Assembly (NCBI GenBank): GCA_963576565.1
Contig: OY755048.1
Location: forward strand, 4,160,501 to 4,224,500
Direction of reading: 5' to 3'
Length of the DNA stretch: 64,000 bases
Source: Aspidapion aeneum
Lineage: Eukaryota; Arthropoda; Insecta; Coleoptera; Brentidae
In this document: positions 63,163 to 64,000 of the stretch, one piece after another
Numbering within the stretch: position 1 is the stretch's first letter
How the letters are laid out: the number at the start of each line of letters is the position of its first letter
The notes under the pieces: model-generated
What the model was told of the DNA's origin: nothing
Seen by the model: the letters and a program-made list of their open reading frames with translations, nothing else
Database searches by the model: none
Position numbers and translations under genes: made by a program

Positions 63163-63735
63163 TTATTATTAAATTAATACCCATATTATTGATTATTGGT
63201 TTAAAGATTGTAATTTAATAAAATTTGATAATATAAAAACAAATAAAAATTTCGTGGCATTCAGTAATAGTGTGCCAAAACCAAAAAGACAAATTTCAGT
63301 GCCAAAAGGTTAATAACACAGTAGAAAAATGGCAATAAATAGAATTGTGTTGACATTTATGGGTCCTAAATCAATTCCCTTAAGTATGTTCAATTAGCGA
63401 ATCAGTAAATCAAATAATCAAAATTGCTTTATTAGATATCCTGTATCATAAAAAGTATTTCATTCTTTTAATTTTATAGCCTATAAGAAATGTATTTAAA
63501 CATTTTCAACTCAATTCAGTTTTTGTTAAGATTTAGTTTAAAATGTATTTTATTCGACAGCATAAGTTTTGTATTTTTAATTTTAGGACAGGACCCATTT
63601 TTAATTTTATGACCTTTTTAATTTTTGACAAGAGTGACTTTTTTGCCGTCGGCCATCTTTGGAACCCAGACTGAATATTATTTTTATCCGGCCCTTTTGT
63701 ACCTTAGAATGGCCTACCGACTGAGAGAGTGTGTA
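63163..63735. other. Unassigned AT-rich DNA
   Basis: No gene or repeat recognised. Confidence 0.4.
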
Positions 63736-63770
63736 AAATCACGGATCACCTTTGTTAGGTGATCCGTGGT
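63736..63770. repeat. Hairpin CACGGATCACCT
   Basis: CACGGATCACCT and AGGTGATCCGTG form perfect 12-bp arms around a short T-rich loop. Isolated; possibly the end of a repeat. Confidence 0.6.
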
Positions 63771-64000
63771 AAAATCATCCGCCTTCACGAAATATCTGAT
63801 CTCATATAACCTTACCTGCGTGAATGAGAGGGCAAGACTAAATTGGCGACCTACAAAAACATCAAAAAAAGTTGAACCGTACTTTAGTCGAAAATAAAAC
63901 AATCGAAAGTAAAATAATTTAGACAAATCGTAATTTCGTCCATTCGTAAAAATGTTGAAAATAATATAGTCGAAACGTAAAACCATCGAAACGGAGTTCA
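63771..64000. other. Window edge, TCGAAA/TAAAA motif repeats
   Basis: AGTCGAAAATAAAAC, AATCGAAAGTAAAAT, AGTCGAAACGTAAAAC and CATCGAAACGG recur at 63886-63994. The repeat may continue beyond the window. No gene can be supported. Confidence 0.4.

Overview
The window reads as intergenic, repeat-built DNA of a eukaryote. It is AT-rich, with short decayed reading frames and no operon-like packing, ribosomal genes or tRNA genes that I could recognise. The repertoire (several non-LTR retrotransposon lineages with 5' truncation, Penelope-like elements with a GIY-YIG domain, mariner/Tigger/hAT/P-type DNA transposons, many MITEs, a short-monomer satellite) fits an arthropod, most likely an insect with a large genome. 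That assignment is inference. I found no convincing host gene; every translated stretch with a recognisable family belongs to a transposable element, and nearly all are broken.

Layout. 0.6-2.3 kb: a LINE with (TTGAT)n tail. 2.5-4.3 kb: a long-armed foldback element split by a 1199-bp DNA transposon (copy N1, ends CCCAAC...GTTGGG). 5.7-6.2 kb: a mariner-type MITE. 7.5-9.5 kb: a subterminal-hairpin element carrying both a hAT MITE and transposon copy N2. 9.6-10.5 kb: two foldbacks and a Penelope-type terminal module. 11.3-13.1 kb: a decayed LINE. 13.6-16.9 kb: MITE, Penelope 3' end, a LINE with a 5' inversion, a foldback and another LINE 3' end. 17.7-19.9 kb: a Tigger element holding a Penelope copy, then a poly-A LINE. 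20.2-21.5 kb: AT-rich repeats. 21.9-24.1 kb: an inverted-repeat element holding a 1.5-kb LINE. 27.2-28.2 kb: a 142-bp satellite followed by a 365-bp hairpin. 28.8-31.6 kb: a LINE split by a tandem LTR element with only 118 bp of internal DNA. 32.6-41.2 kb: MITEs, a mariner transposase relic, a LINE and a 1.2-kb mariner-like element made almost wholly of 430-bp inverted arms. 41.9-44.3 kb: a P-like transposon with a THAP domain nested in another repeat. 45.3-48.3 kb: a duplicated motif-rich repeat and a 1.8-kb transposon with GATTACA minisatellites at both ends. 48.9-50.8 kb: a LINE and the longest Penelope copy, interrupted by a hAT MITE. 52.2-56.7 kb: foldback and subterminal-hairpin composites. 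58.2-59.6 kb: a LINE with a perfect 15-bp target duplication. 60.1-63.2 kb: more MITEs and a CpG-rich patch.

The sequences do not work together as a pathway. They form a record of successive insertions, and many boundaries are fixed precisely because one element sits inside another or inside a second copy elsewhere in the window. The most informative objects are the tandem LTR element (29311-31526), the P-like THAP element (42116-44176), the GATTACA transposon (46443-48278), transposon N with two near-identical copies, and the two LINE copies with different target duplications but the same 5' truncation point. All identities were judged by eye; no alignment, folding or database search was run.
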